This document shows positions 36,385 to 44,736 of a DNA stretch of 64,000 bases, one piece after another. Within the stretch, counting starts at the first letter, position 1, and every line of letters begins with the position of its first letter. Below the pieces are notes generated by a model. The model was given only the letters and a program-made list of their open reading frames with translations. It searched no databases and was not told the origin of the DNA. The stretch lies in the NCBI RefSeq assembly GCF_009754945.1, contig NZ_WPIN01000007.1:186001-250000 (forward strand), given 5' to 3'. Source of the stretch: Spirosoma arboris. Lineage in GTDB: Bacteria > Bacteroidota > Bacteroidia > Cytophagales > Spirosomataceae. Both the position numbers and the translations under genes were made by a program.

Positions 36385-37764
36385 ATGCTCCTCTTTTTCA
36401 TAAGCCTTTATTTACTTTCTAACGTCGCGGTGGGTGCGTGGGCAGCTCGTCGCGTTACGACTTCGCAGGATTTCGTACTGGCCGGGCGCGGATTGCCGCT
36501 GTTTCTGGCAGCTTCGGTAACGTTCGCAACCTGGTTTGGTTCTGAAACGATTATGGGAGCACCAGCGATATTCGTGGAAGGCGGATTTCTGGCTGTCATT
36601 GAAGAGCCATTTGGATCGGCATTGTGCCTGTTTCTGGTGGGAGCATTCTTTGCCCGTCCTCTCTACCGGCTCAATATCACCACCTTCTCCGACTATTTCC
36701 GCATCCGTTTCGGGCGATCGGCAGAATTATTATCAGCACTCATTGTGATACCCTCTTATTTTAGCTGGATTGCTGCCCAACTCGTGGCTATTGGCATCGT
36801 GCTAAGTGTGGTGACAGATGTTCCTCGAGAATATTGCATCATTGCCAGCGCAGCCATTGTTATGATTTATACCTTGCTGGGCGGAATGTGGTCTATTTCT
36901 GTAACGGACTTTTTCCATAACCTCATCATCATTCTGGCATTGGCCGTACTGGGCGTTATGCTCTGGCAGGAAGTTGGCGGTTGGGAAACCATCGAGAAAC
37001 GAACGCCCGCAGGCTTTTTTCGTATGCTACCCAACTCAACGGGCAAAGACTGGCTGGCCTATATTGCGGCCTGGATCACTATCGGATTAGGTTCCATTCC
37101 GCAACAGGACGTTTTTCAACGTGTGATGGCGGCTAAGACAGAACAAATATCCGTTCGGGCTTCGTATTTGGCCTCAGGTATGTATTTGACAATAGCCATG
37201 CTGCCGCTATTCATTGCCCTAAGTGCCAAACTGCTTCATCCCGATTTACCGAAAGACAATCAACTTATCATTCCCAACATGGTTATGCGGCATGGAAGCT
37301 TACCCTTGCAGGTATTGTTTTTCGGTGCTGTTACATCCGCGATACTCAGCGTATCGAGCGGGGCAATCTTGGCTCCGGCAACCGTCTTTGGCGAGAATGT
37401 CATGAAGTTTTTTCGACCCGATATTAGCGACAAGGCACTACTGAAAACAATACGTTGGTCTGTTGTTGTTATCTCGGTTGCTTGCGTCCTGATGAGCACA
37501 ACGCGCGATACGAACATTTTCGACCTCGTTGGTGAGTCGTCGGCATTTAGTCTTGTCTCACTGTTTGTGCCACTCGCAGCGGGCATTTACTGGAAACGCG
37601 CCAACTTACTAGGTTGCCTGTGTGCGATGGTCATTGGTCTCGGCGTGTGGGTAATCTGCATCTGGCAAGCAACCGAGATCGCACCGATGCTGTGGGGCTT
37701 GCTCGCCAGTACGGTAGCTATGGTGGTGGGAAGTTTACTCCCTATTGGCGTATCTAAAGACTAA
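36385..37764 (+). CDS. Sodium/solute symporter (SSS family)
   Basis: 459 residues from ATG 36385, about 13 membrane helices. It shows FVLAGRGLPLFLAASVTFATWFGSETIMGAP at the N-terminus (the SSS core), WITIGLGSIPQQDVFQRVMAA, and TSAILSVSSGAILAPATVFGEN. It is shorter and more PutP/pantothenate-like than the symporter at 32590. It is linked to the MIOX gene by a spacer-filling palindrome. The 3' end overlaps the convergent GNAT gene by 30 bases. Substrate is unproven; a polyol or sugar acid fits the context. Confidence 0.87.
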   Translation: MLLFFISLYLLSNVAVGAWAARRVTTSQDFVLAGRGLPLFLAASVTFATWFGSETIMGAPAIFVEGGFLAVIEEPFGSALCLFLVGAFFARPLYRLNITTFSDYFRIRFGRSAELLSALIVIPSYFSWIAAQLVAIGIVLSVVTDVPREYCIIASAAIVMIYTLLGGMWSISVTDFFHNLIIILALAVLGVMLWQEVGGWETIEKRTPAGFFRMLPNSTGKDWLAYIAAWITIGLGSIPQQDVFQRVMAAKTEQISVRASYLASGMYLTIAMLPLFIALSAKLLHPDLPKDNQLIIPNMVMRHGSLPLQVLFFGAVTSAILSVSSGAILAPATVFGENVMKFFRPDISDKALLKTIRWSVVVISVACVLMSTTRDTNIFDLVGESSAFSLVSLFVPLAAGIYWKRANLLGCLCAMVIGLGVWVICIWQATEIAPMLWGLLASTVAMVVGSLLPIGVSKD

Positions 37765-38268
37765 GGTCGTCCTCATTTCCCCTTTCTGCAAAAAATCGTT
37801 TTCGATTACTTTATCCTGCACAAAGCCACTTTTCTCCAGCACCCGAATTGAGCCTTTATTGCGTTCATCACAAGTAGCCTTAATGGTTTTTGCGTTGAAC
37901 GTATGAATAGCTAGTTCGACCAATTTATGGGTTACTTCTGTGGCATAGCCCTGGCCCCAATAGTCGGGATTAATTATATAGCCTAGAATCGCTTCTAGCG
38001 GGATTTGTTTATCAATTACCAGTTCGCAGCCGCCTATCTGACGACCATCTTCTTTCCGTTCAATGGCAAATTCGTAGATCAATCGTGGCTTTTGTGCTTT
38101 TCTTTCCTGTACTTCCTCCAGAAATTCCTGCGTATCTTCTAGTGAATTTGGCCCCCAGGGAGCGTATTGAACGACCACAGGTTGGCTAACGTAGGCATGT
38201 ATCGACTCCAGGTCCGTGGGCCGGTAATCTCGAAGAACTAATCTCGATGTTTCAATCTGCTCATCCAT
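37735..38268 (-). CDS. GNAT family N-acetyltransferase, RimJ/RimL-like
   Basis: 177 residues from ATG 38268; an earlier in-frame start at 38298 is less typical. MDEQIETSRLVLRDYRPTD is the usual start of RimJ/RimL-like acetyltransferases. The acetyl-CoA site follows in ILGYIINPDYWGQGYATEV, then ATCDERNKGSIRVLEKSGF. It transfers an acetyl group from acetyl-CoA to an amine of a protein or small molecule. It heads an apparent minus-strand run, overlapping the end of the upstream symporter gene by 30 bases. Confidence 0.88.
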   Translation of the reverse strand: MDEQIETSRLVLRDYRPTDLESIHAYVSQPVVVQYAPWGPNSLEDTQEFLEEVQERKAQKPRLIYEFAIERKEDGRQIGGCELVIDKQIPLEAILGYIINPDYWGQGYATEVTHKLVELAIHTFNAKTIKATCDERNKGSIRVLEKSGFVQDKVIENDFLQKGEMRTTLVFRYANRE

Positions 38269-38325
38269 ACGCCAGTTGTATGCCAGAATTCCAGTCAAAA
38301 AATATGGGCTCGACTACTGCGGCAT

Positions 38326-38772
38326 TTATACATCCAGTAAGCGTCTGTGATAATTGATTTGGCCACGATGATACGTTAGATGCGTTGTCAGATGAACCAG
38401 AAAATAGCCCGTTGTCGTCGGTTCATCGAATACCAGCATTGGATACTCTTCCTCAAGCTGTTCATCCGTTACCATGTCTAGAGCTTTATCGACGATGCCC
38501 ATAGTTTCATCAATCATCGACAGAAGCTCAGCTTTCGGGATATTTTTCAGCGAAAATTCATGCTCCCGATTTCGCACATAACCTGTTTTACCAAATTCAG
38601 CGCCAATGTACGTATTCAAGTTACCCACCAAATGCAGACACAGGTTTCCTGCCGAATTGGCAATTCCTTTTTCGATGTACCAAAGTTTAGACTCGTCTTT
38701 ATATAGATCGATTTCGTCCCTTAATCGCTCAAGGTCGCGCCGGAACAATGCTTTTAAAGTCTGAATAAGCAT
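38326..38772 (-). CDS. DinB-like (DUF1572) protein
   Basis: 148 residues from ATG 38772. A four-helix bundle with the DinB metal-type histidines: LCLHLVGNLNTYIGAEFG (His near residue 48) and the C-terminal LVHLTTHLTYHRGQINYHRRL. The family includes thiol transferases and stress proteins with unknown function. The role here is not known. It lies 41 bases downstream of the NUDIX gene and 57 bases upstream of the GNAT gene on the same strand. Confidence 0.8.
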   Translation of the reverse strand: MLIQTLKALFRRDLERLRDEIDLYKDESKLWYIEKGIANSAGNLCLHLVGNLNTYIGAEFGKTGYVRNREHEFSLKNIPKAELLSMIDETMGIVDKALDMVTDEQLEEEYPMLVFDEPTTTGYFLVHLTTHLTYHRGQINYHRRLLDV

Positions 38773-38813
38773 AAGAGTGGTGGGTTTATAAACAGCCAGA
38801 GCCGGTTTTCGCC

Positions 38814-39266
38814 TTAGCCGAAATATTGCTGTTCAATACGTCCGATGTAGCCTAAGTACGTAGCACTGCTAAACCAGGGCAGAATTTTCGCGCCGATGTT
38901 TGGGTACATATTCAGGCTGCCTAAGTCTATTATAGGCTTCCAGACCAATTCGAGCGCAGTAGTTTCGGCAGGGTTCAGAGCGGGTTCACCTTTTAAATTC
39001 CGAGCGGCAAAAACGACGTGCAGCACATCGTCGTTGCGCTGGGTAAGTAACATTTCGCCTGCCAGAACCATTTCCCCGACGTCTACCGAAACCCCTAATT
39101 CTTCCTGAATTTCACGGACGATAGTTTCAGGAAGAATCTCTCCCCGGTCGGGATTTCCACCCGGCAACGCAAACACATCCTGACCACCGTAGCAATAACG
39201 CATGAGCAGGACTTCGGTTTGGTTGGCATTTTGCCGCCAGATGAGCGCAGAGGGACGAACTTTCAT
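38814..39266 (-). CDS. NUDIX hydrolase
   Basis: 150 residues from ATG 39266. The Nudix box reads GGNPDRGEILPETIVREIQEELGV and is complete in its Gly, Glu, Arg-Glu and Glu-Glu positions. Before it lie VRPSALIWRQ and LLMRYCYGGQ, typical of pyrophosphohydrolases that cleave a nucleoside diphosphate linked to X. The specific substrate cannot be told. It is followed by the DinB-like gene on the same strand. Confidence 0.88.
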   Translation of the reverse strand: MKVRPSALIWRQNANQTEVLLMRYCYGGQDVFALPGGNPDRGEILPETIVREIQEELGVSVDVGEMVLAGEMLLTQRNDDVLHVVFAARNLKGEPALNPAETTALELVWKPIIDLGSLNMYPNIGAKILPWFSSATYLGYIGRIEQQYFG

Positions 39267-39278
39267 ACTGGCAACTTA

Positions 39279-39332
39279 TAAAAGAGCGGTCGTCTTTCCC
39301 AATTTATCATCGGAAAAGACGACCGCTCTTTT
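39279..39332 (-). terminator. Terminator after dps
   Basis: A 19-bp stem TAAAAGAGCGGTCGTCTTT / AAAGACGACCGCTCTTTTA lies between the end of dps (39360) and the start of the NUDIX gene (39266). On the minus strand the stem ends in CTCTTTTA. Confidence 0.75.
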
Positions 39333-39359
39333 AGTTTTGTCATGCTGACAAATAAAAAT

Positions 39360-39860
39360 CTAATCCCGTGTGGTTTCGAACAGGAACCAGGTTCGCCGTT
39401 CGGTTTCGTCGATATATACCTCAAGTAAGCTTGCCGTTGCTACGTCATCAGCATCATCGGCAACCTTGTGGGCTTCACGCATGTGCTTCGCCATTTTTCG
39501 ATTCTCACCTTCCAGGTCTTTCAGCATGTCATGCGCCGATACAAAATCCTCGTCGTTGTCTTTTACATGCTGTAACTGAGCGATGTGCGCGATAGATCGG
39601 ATGGTATTGCCGCCAATTTTCCGAACGCGTTCGGCTAGTGGATCAATGGTTGCAAAAATTTGATCGGCCTGTTCGTCTAACAGCAAATGATAGTCGCGGA
39701 AGTGTTTGCCGGACATATGCCAGTGGAAATTCTTCGTTTTGACATAGAGTGCAAACGCGTCGGCAACGAGCCGATTTAGCGATTCGGCGACCTTTTCACG
39801 GCCTTTTTCCTTCAGATCCGAAGGTGTATCTAATTCATCGATTTGATTGATAGCTTTCAT
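39360..39860 (-). CDS. dps: Dps family DNA-protection / ferritin-like protein
   Basis: 166 residues from ATG 39860. The Dps signature is visible: KNFHWHMSGKHFRDYHLLLD then EQADQIFATIDPLAERVRKIGG, with the ferroxidase-site His and Asp/Glu residues at the dimer interface. Dps forms a 12-subunit shell that oxidises and stores iron and shields DNA during starvation or peroxide stress. It is transcribed alone with its own terminator. Confidence 0.93.
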   Translation of the reverse strand: MKAINQIDELDTPSDLKEKGREKVAESLNRLVADAFALYVKTKNFHWHMSGKHFRDYHLLLDEQADQIFATIDPLAERVRKIGGNTIRSIAHIAQLQHVKDNDEDFVSAHDMLKDLEGENRKMAKHMREAHKVADDADDVATASLLEVYIDETERRTWFLFETTRD

Positions 39861-39965
39861 GAGTGTGTCTGTTTTAAGGCACTAAGCCTGTTGCACAGGA
39901 AGAACTCAATGTACATCGTATTGTTTTTTATTGATGTGTTAATTCGTTTACGGCCCGAGGTTGTA

Positions 39966-40718
39966 CTACAGATTACCGAAACCACCATCCAACAGTAAAT
40001 CACCACCTGTCATGTAGGACGAATCATCCGAAGCCAGAAACAAAAAGCCCTTGGCCATTTCGTCGACTGTACCTGCCCGTTTCATAGGCGTTACGGTAGC
40101 AAAAAAGCTGTTTATTTCATCAATCTGTTCAGTCGCCCAACCTGCTTTCTCAAAGATCGGCGTATCGATCGAACCAGGTGATAGTGCATTTACCCGTATG
40201 TTTCGACTCACTAATTCGGCGGCAAAAGCCCTTACCAAAGCTCTTTCGGCCGCTTTGGACGACAGATAGGCGGCACCACCAGCTATGCCCTTATTCGCTA
40301 CGGTAGAGGACGTAACAACGATTGACGCACCGTCATTTAAGTAAGTAAGGGCCTTCTGTACCGTAAAAAAGACACCTTTGTAATTGATATCGCTCACCTT
40401 ATCAAACATTTCCTCAGTAAAGCTTTCCAAAGGCGATATCATAACGATGCCTGCATTCACAACTAGCACATCTATTTTACCGAATGTACTTTCTACTTCT
40501 TTATAGACTGGTTCAATGCTGTTGATATCTGAAACATCGCTGACGAAGCCAAGGGCACCTTCGCCTATTTCGGCCGTTGCACGTTTAATGGTGGTTTCAT
40601 TTCGACCCGTAATCGTTACGCTTGCGCCTTCTTTGGCGAATAGTTTGGCGGTTGCAAACCCAATACCGCTATTACCTCCCGTAACTACGGCTACTTTACC
40701 TGCTAATTTCTGTGACAT
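39966..40718 (-). CDS. SDR family oxidoreductase
   Basis: 250 residues from ATG 40718; an upstream in-frame start at 40739 is less likely. Classical short-chain dehydrogenase: cofactor motif VVTGGNSGIG (residues 11-20), VNAGI, catalytic Ser in VTSSTVA and YLSSK as Tyr-x-x-x-Lys, and the C-terminal YMTGGDLLLDGG. A substrate cannot be assigned. It lies 83 bases downstream of the Crp-type regulator on the same strand and might be its target. Confidence 0.88.
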   Translation of the reverse strand: MSQKLAGKVAVVTGGNSGIGFATAKLFAKEGASVTITGRNETTIKRATAEIGEGALGFVSDVSDINSIEPVYKEVESTFGKIDVLVVNAGIVMISPLESFTEEMFDKVSDINYKGVFFTVQKALTYLNDGASIVVTSSTVANKGIAGGAAYLSSKAAERALVRAFAAELVSRNIRVNALSPGSIDTPIFEKAGWATEQIDEINSFFATVTPMKRAGTVDEMAKGFLFLASDDSSYMTGGDLLLDGGFGNL

Positions 40719-40801
40719 TTTCGTGTGTTTTAACGCCACAAAATTGCCAGCAGCGGTAGGGCTTTAAAATGAACTAGCTTAGGAAAAACGCTTGAACTGG
40801 T

Positions 40802-41392
40802 TCAACTTTTCCGCTTAACCTTATCATGCCTGATTTTGGAGAGAAATTCAGTAGTCATGCCCAAATAGGAGGCAATGGCATACTGAGGCAATCGCTGTGC
40901 GGCTGTGGGATAGGCCTCCAGAAACTCGTTGTACCGTTCCTCTGCGGTTCGGGTTAGTGCCGACACAATTCGGCGCTGATGGTAAGCCGCCGTCCGTTCG
41001 GCACCAATCCTGAAGAATGTCTCGAATTTATGATTCGAAGCCTTAAGGCGTTGTTCAGTGGCGTAGTCTATTTGCACTAATGTGCTATCCTCAATAGCCA
41101 CGACAAATAGAGTAGCCGGTTTTTGGTATAAATAGCTGTTATAATCCGATATCCACCAGTCCTCCAAAGCAAACTGTACCGTGTGCTCAACACCATTTTG
41201 ATCAACGACATACGACCGTAAAGCGCCTTGTACTACGTAGTTTCTATGGGCAGCCACAAAATCCGGCTGAATGATAAATTGCTTCTTCTTGACCTTTTTC
41301 AGTTTAAAAGCCGCCAGCATTTCCTGCAATTCTTCGTCAGTCAGGGCAACTCTGGCCTGTATGTGCCGAATAAACGGATCAAGCGTATCCAT
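40802..41392 (-). CDS. Crp/Fnr family transcriptional regulator
   Basis: 196 residues from ATG 41392. The cyclic-nucleotide-type sensor fold (~25-125) shows FIIQPDFVAAHRNYVVQGALRSYVV. The C-terminal helix-turn-helix part reads LPQYAIASYLGMTTEFLSKIRH. The sensor lacks the classic cAMP-binding RxS pocket, as in most Bacteroidota members. The start codon lies directly after the lhgO stop codon (zero spacing), so the two genes are probably translationally coupled. Confidence 0.88.
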   Translation of the reverse strand: MDTLDPFIRHIQARVALTDEELQEMLAAFKLKKVKKKQFIIQPDFVAAHRNYVVQGALRSYVVDQNGVEHTVQFALEDWWISDYNSYLYQKPATLFVVAIEDSTLVQIDYATEQRLKASNHKFETFFRIGAERTAAYHQRRIVSALTRTAEERYNEFLEAYPTAAQRLPQYAIASYLGMTTEFLSKIRHDKVKRKS

Positions 41393-42589
41393 TTAAAAAC
41401 GGGCCATCACTTTCTCTGAGACCGTTTTCCCAATCGACAACGACGACGTAGCAGCTGGCGAAGGTGCATTGACTACATTGATCGCTTTATCGGTTTCCAG
41501 AATAGCGAAGTCATCCAGCAAACCACCAGTACGATCACAGGCTTGCGCACGAACACCCGCTCCTCCAGGTTCTAAATCGGCCTCCTGAATTTCGGGAATC
41601 AATGCCTGTAAGGCTTTTGTAAAGGCCGCTTTTGAGAACGATCGGTACATCTCGCCCAAACCCGTTTCCCAGTATTTAGCGGCTACTTTCTGGAACCCCG
41701 GCCATGCGAGTGTTTCAAATAGCTCTTTCAGATTTATGTCTGACTTCTTGTACCCTTCGCGTTGGAACGCCAGCACCGCATTCGGGCCAGCTTCTACGCC
41801 CCCGTGTACCATGCGCGTGAAGTGAACGCCCAGGAACGGAAAGTTTGGATCGGGAACAGGGTAAATCAGATTCTTGACCAAATATTCCTTTTGCGGCTTA
41901 AGCTTGAAATATTCACCCCGAAACGGTACGATACGTACGTCAACTCCTCCAGGTTGAGTTAGCTGGGCCATTTTATCAGAATATAAACCTGCGCAGTTAA
42001 CCACTAATTTGGTTTCGTAGCGGCCTTGGCTGGTCACAACAATGCTCAGACTTGTGCCGGGTGTAATCTGCTCGACCCGTTCATTAAGGTGAATTTCTCC
42101 ACCCAATGCCTGAAATTTCTCGGCGTACTTCTCGGAGACTTGCTTATAGTCAATAATGCCCGTTTGCGGAACGAACATGCCAGCAACACCCGTTACGTGT
42201 GGCTCAATTTCTCGCATTTCGGCTACGGTCAGCTTTTTCAGGCCTCCAAGTCCGTTTTGCTGGCCACGTTGGTAAAGCGTTTCGAGTTGAGGGAGTTCTT
42301 CCTGCCTGGTTGCCACGACAATCTTGCCGCACAAGTCATAGGGAATGTTTTCTGCATCGCAGAAATCAATTAGCATCTTATAGCCCTGGATGCAGTTGGT
42401 GGCTTTCAGACTTCCCGGCTTGTAGTATAAACCCGAGTGAATTACGCCACTATTATGGCCCGTTTGATGGCGGGCTACGGATGATTCTTTCTCGATCAAA
42501 ACGACCTTGAGAGCGGGCCGTTGTTGTTTTAGCTGCAAAGCGGTGGCCAATCCTACAATACCACCGCCAATAATGATTACGTCTGTCAT
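41393..42589 (-). CDS. lhgO: L-2-hydroxyglutarate oxidase
   Basis: 398 residues from ATG 42589. An FAD-dependent enzyme oxidising L-2-hydroxyglutarate to 2-oxoglutarate. It shows DVIIIGGGIVGLATALQLK (FAD site), HNSGVIHSGLYYKPGSLKA, VVNCAGLYSD, VPFRGEYFKL and the C-terminal GVRAQACDRTGGLLDDF, all typical of LhgO/YgaF. It clears a metabolic by-product and may feed electrons to the quinone pool. A promoter at 42674-42681 and a 26-bp hairpin make up its 5' leader. Confidence 0.95.
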   Translation of the reverse strand: MTDVIIIGGGIVGLATALQLKQQRPALKVVLIEKESSVARHQTGHNSGVIHSGLYYKPGSLKATNCIQGYKMLIDFCDAENIPYDLCGKIVVATRQEELPQLETLYQRGQQNGLGGLKKLTVAEMREIEPHVTGVAGMFVPQTGIIDYKQVSEKYAEKFQALGGEIHLNERVEQITPGTSLSIVVTSQGRYETKLVVNCAGLYSDKMAQLTQPGGVDVRIVPFRGEYFKLKPQKEYLVKNLIYPVPDPNFPFLGVHFTRMVHGGVEAGPNAVLAFQREGYKKSDINLKELFETLAWPGFQKVAAKYWETGLGEMYRSFSKAAFTKALQALIPEIQEADLEPGGAGVRAQACDRTGGLLDDFAILETDKAINVVNAPSPAATSSLSIGKTVSEKVMARF

Positions 42590-42605
42590 CTCTGGTTAAT
42601 AAGCA

Positions 42606-42674
42606 GTTCTTGAGGGATTTGATAGATACGCTATATCTTGGAGGTATGGCGTATCTATCAAATCCCTCAAGAAC
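42606..42674. repeat. Perfect 26-bp inverted repeat in the lhgO leader
   Basis: Arms 42606-42631 and 42649-42674 are exact reverse complements around a 17-base loop. The right arm abuts the -7 promoter element at 42674-42681 and the left arm ends 17 bases before the lhgO start, so transcripts from this promoter would start near or inside the structure. Confidence 0.9.
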
Positions 42675-42681
42675 AAAGGTA
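42674..42681 (-). promoter_or_regulatory. -7 element of the lhgO-crp operon
   Basis: TACCTTTG on the minus strand matches TAnnTTTG exactly, 85 bases before the lhgO ATG. The -33 region overlaps the T run of the terminator at 42694-42733. Confidence 0.55.
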
Positions 42682-42693
42682 CGGTGCAACAGT

Positions 42694-42733
42694 CAAAAAA
42701 AGCGGGTACAGCAAAACCTGACTGCACCCGCTC
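42694..42733 (-). terminator. Rho-independent terminator on the minus strand
   Basis: GCGGGTGCAG pairs with CTGTACCCGC (one mismatch or G-T at the centre), followed by seven T residues. It stops transcription of the TrpD-like gene ending at 42754. Confidence 0.85.
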
Positions 42734-42753
42734 TCCTGGCCAGTTTCGTTAGC

Positions 42754-44013
42754 TTATCGTAACTGCCCTTCAATCCAGTCAAGTCCTCGACTATAGAGTG
42801 CATTGGCAAATCGGACCCGGTTGTCGAAGTCGGCATTAGTCGTTCGTCCCTCAATCATAAACTGCCGAATGAGTCGGGCGTTATCGAGCGCCTGGGGTTG
42901 ATCGTATTCCGTTTCGCTCTCGGTGCGGAACGTAGCGAAAGCCCCGGAATCACCTTCGAAATGCTGGAAAAACAAATGGCCACGTGGGGTTCGAACGGCG
43001 CATAATACCCCGCTTGACCGACTGGTTGATGGGGCTAAACTTCCTTCCAGACCGCGTTTCAGCACAATAACCCCATCAAAACCGGCCAGCATTGCCAGTT
43101 CTGCCATTTTCATCTGGTAGGTAATATGAAAGACCGACGTAACCAGGATTTGGGCGTGGCAGGGATTCAATACTTTTTCGAGTGTCGCCAGAAAAGGTCG
43201 TTTAAGAATAACGTGACGGCGGTCTACCCAGCGATTAAGCGCGGGCGAAAGTGCTTTTTGATCGAGCACCCAACCATACGATTCCAGGGGCGTGTCGAGT
43301 TCGTGATTGCTTTGCAGAAACTGACAGCCCAGATTCATGTACAAATCAAGGGCATTGAGCGTAAACTTAGGTCCACCAGATCGGCCAACCAATGAGATTG
43401 CGCCATAACCCCTTTTCTGAAACAACTGCGCCAGTAAGGGTGTAATCAGATAACTATTTTCAACGCCATCGAACGGCTCAGCCAGTTGAACAAGCGGTCG
43501 ATCAGCACAACTCATTGAGCCGAATCCGGGTGTGAATGTCCGTTCAGCAGCCCGCATCAAGCCCTGGTATTCCTCGTTGGTTTCGTGACGAACCCGCATA
43601 ATGCTGGCAGCAAGCCCCCGGAACGTTTCGCAGTGGCCATCGCTAAATAGGTAATCGCCTAATTGCTCTGCTTCCGTTACCTGAAGATTAGCCCCCCGAA
43701 CCAGTTTCGTAGCAATAGGTAGCAAACCCTCCGGCAAATCGGGGCAGAGTTTATTGATAAAAAATGTTGGATGTGAGAAGGCGCCCTTGCCTATTACGTC
43801 TTCCAGTGTCCGTTCTTCCGGCGTCATTCCTTTCGCTAATAACGCTCCCAGAAAGGCTCCCCGTTGGAGCGGATGAGAAGCTGGATTGGTCAGCGCAGCA
43901 CGACATTCGGCGAGTAGTTCGGGGGTGAGTGGCTTACTGCCATACTTACCTATACCAATGTGTTTGATACCACGGCCAAGCGGGGTACTAGTAGCAGGTA
44001 CATCCAGAACCAT
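42754..44013 (-). CDS. TrpD-like / glycosyl transferase family 3 protein
   Basis: 419 residues from ATG 44013. It shows the anthranilate phosphoribosyltransferase fold: N-terminal helices (RGIKHIGIGKYGSKPLTPELLAE), a middle FGSMSCADRPLVQLAEPFDGV, and the C-terminal FDGVIVLKRGLEGSLAPSTSRSSG. The GTGGD loop of true TrpD is missing, and the family is closer to the YbiB/TrpD2-like proteins. The YbiB relatives bind nucleic acid instead of making tryptophan. No trp genes are nearby, so a tryptophan role is unlikely. A terminator follows. Confidence 0.75.
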   Translation of the reverse strand: MVLDVPATSTPLGRGIKHIGIGKYGSKPLTPELLAECRAALTNPASHPLQRGAFLGALLAKGMTPEERTLEDVIGKGAFSHPTFFINKLCPDLPEGLLPIATKLVRGANLQVTEAEQLGDYLFSDGHCETFRGLAASIMRVRHETNEEYQGLMRAAERTFTPGFGSMSCADRPLVQLAEPFDGVENSYLITPLLAQLFQKRGYGAISLVGRSGGPKFTLNALDLYMNLGCQFLQSNHELDTPLESYGWVLDQKALSPALNRWVDRRHVILKRPFLATLEKVLNPCHAQILVTSVFHITYQMKMAELAMLAGFDGVIVLKRGLEGSLAPSTSRSSGVLCAVRTPRGHLFFQHFEGDSGAFATFRTESETEYDQPQALDNARLIRQFMIEGRTTNADFDNRVRFANALYSRGLDWIEGQLR

Positions 44014-44319
44014 ATAAATAACTGGTTTATCTGAGAAATAGGGAGTAAGTAAATGTAAGTAAAAAATAGCGACTTTTTAATCGATAACTTGGAGAAAATG
44101 ACCGTTTTACGTAATTATTTAAGCCCTTTATAACTTAAATCCTTTCGACTAAAGTCGTTGTCCAATTACGCAGTAATTAGACATGACTAATTTTGATAAA
44201 TTGCTGTTAAAATAACCTTAATAAGGTCACTAACGTTTAGTTTTTACGCGTGAAATGATTTCTCTTCGCAGTCTTATCACCCCTCGACCTTTGTACTATT
44301 AACATCCCTACTGATTTGG
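44014..44319. other. Intergenic region, probable truncated 5' end of a gene
   Basis: The first 240 bases show no feature. From 44254 an open frame continues into the membrane-protein gene at 44320 (YHPSTFVLLTSLLIWVE) but lacks an ATG. In another frame an ATG at 44255 is followed by 15 codons and a stop. Confidence 0.4.
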
Positions 44320-44694
44320 GTGGAAGCAGTCATTACGCATAAGGCCGGCTTTAATAAATATTCCATAGCACGGCCATTGAGTTATATATTATCCGGCTGG
44401 CAACTTAAACCCGATGTCCCAGATGGTGCTAAAACGCTGACAACTCATCGGCAATCAGGACAGATAGCGCTCGTAGGCATACTATTGGTTGGTGTGGTTG
44501 AAGGTGTGGCAGTTCACTTGCTAGTAGGTCGCTGGAGTCCAATGGTTGCGTTCTGGATAATAGTCTTGAGTAGCGATGAGATGCTCTTTTTTACTGCAAA
44601 TGTAATAGCGACAGTTAAACGCCCTTCCTACCTTACTGATAGTCATTTTCACAGTCATACGCCTGAGAACTACAATTCCCAACAGGAAATTTAG
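44320..44694 (+). CDS. Hypothetical membrane protein, possibly 5'-truncated
   Basis: 124 residues from GTG 44320. The open frame extends upstream to 44254 and adds a hydrophobic helix FVLLTSLLIWVEAVI that the protein probably needs, yet no ATG or GTG precedes it. Two further helices are visible (QIALVGILLVGVVEGVAVHLL and VAFWIIVLSSDEMLFFTANVI). The short ATG frame at 44255 suggests a one-base frameshift separated the real start from the body. It could be a pseudogene. Function is unknown. Confidence 0.45.
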   Translation: MEAVITHKAGFNKYSIARPLSYILSGWQLKPDVPDGAKTLTTHRQSGQIALVGILLVGVVEGVAVHLLVGRWSPMVAFWIIVLSSDEMLFFTANVIATVKRPSYLTDSHFHSHTPENYNSQQEI

Positions 44695-44736
44695 ACGTTG
44701 TTGCAATCGGCAAGACCTAATATCATTCACAATGAG

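Noticed and set aside
42754-44013. Anthranilate phosphoribosyltransferase (TrpD) for tryptophan synthesis
   Set aside because: The GTGGD phosphoribosyl loop is absent and no trp genes are near; it fits the TrpD-like/YbiB branch better.
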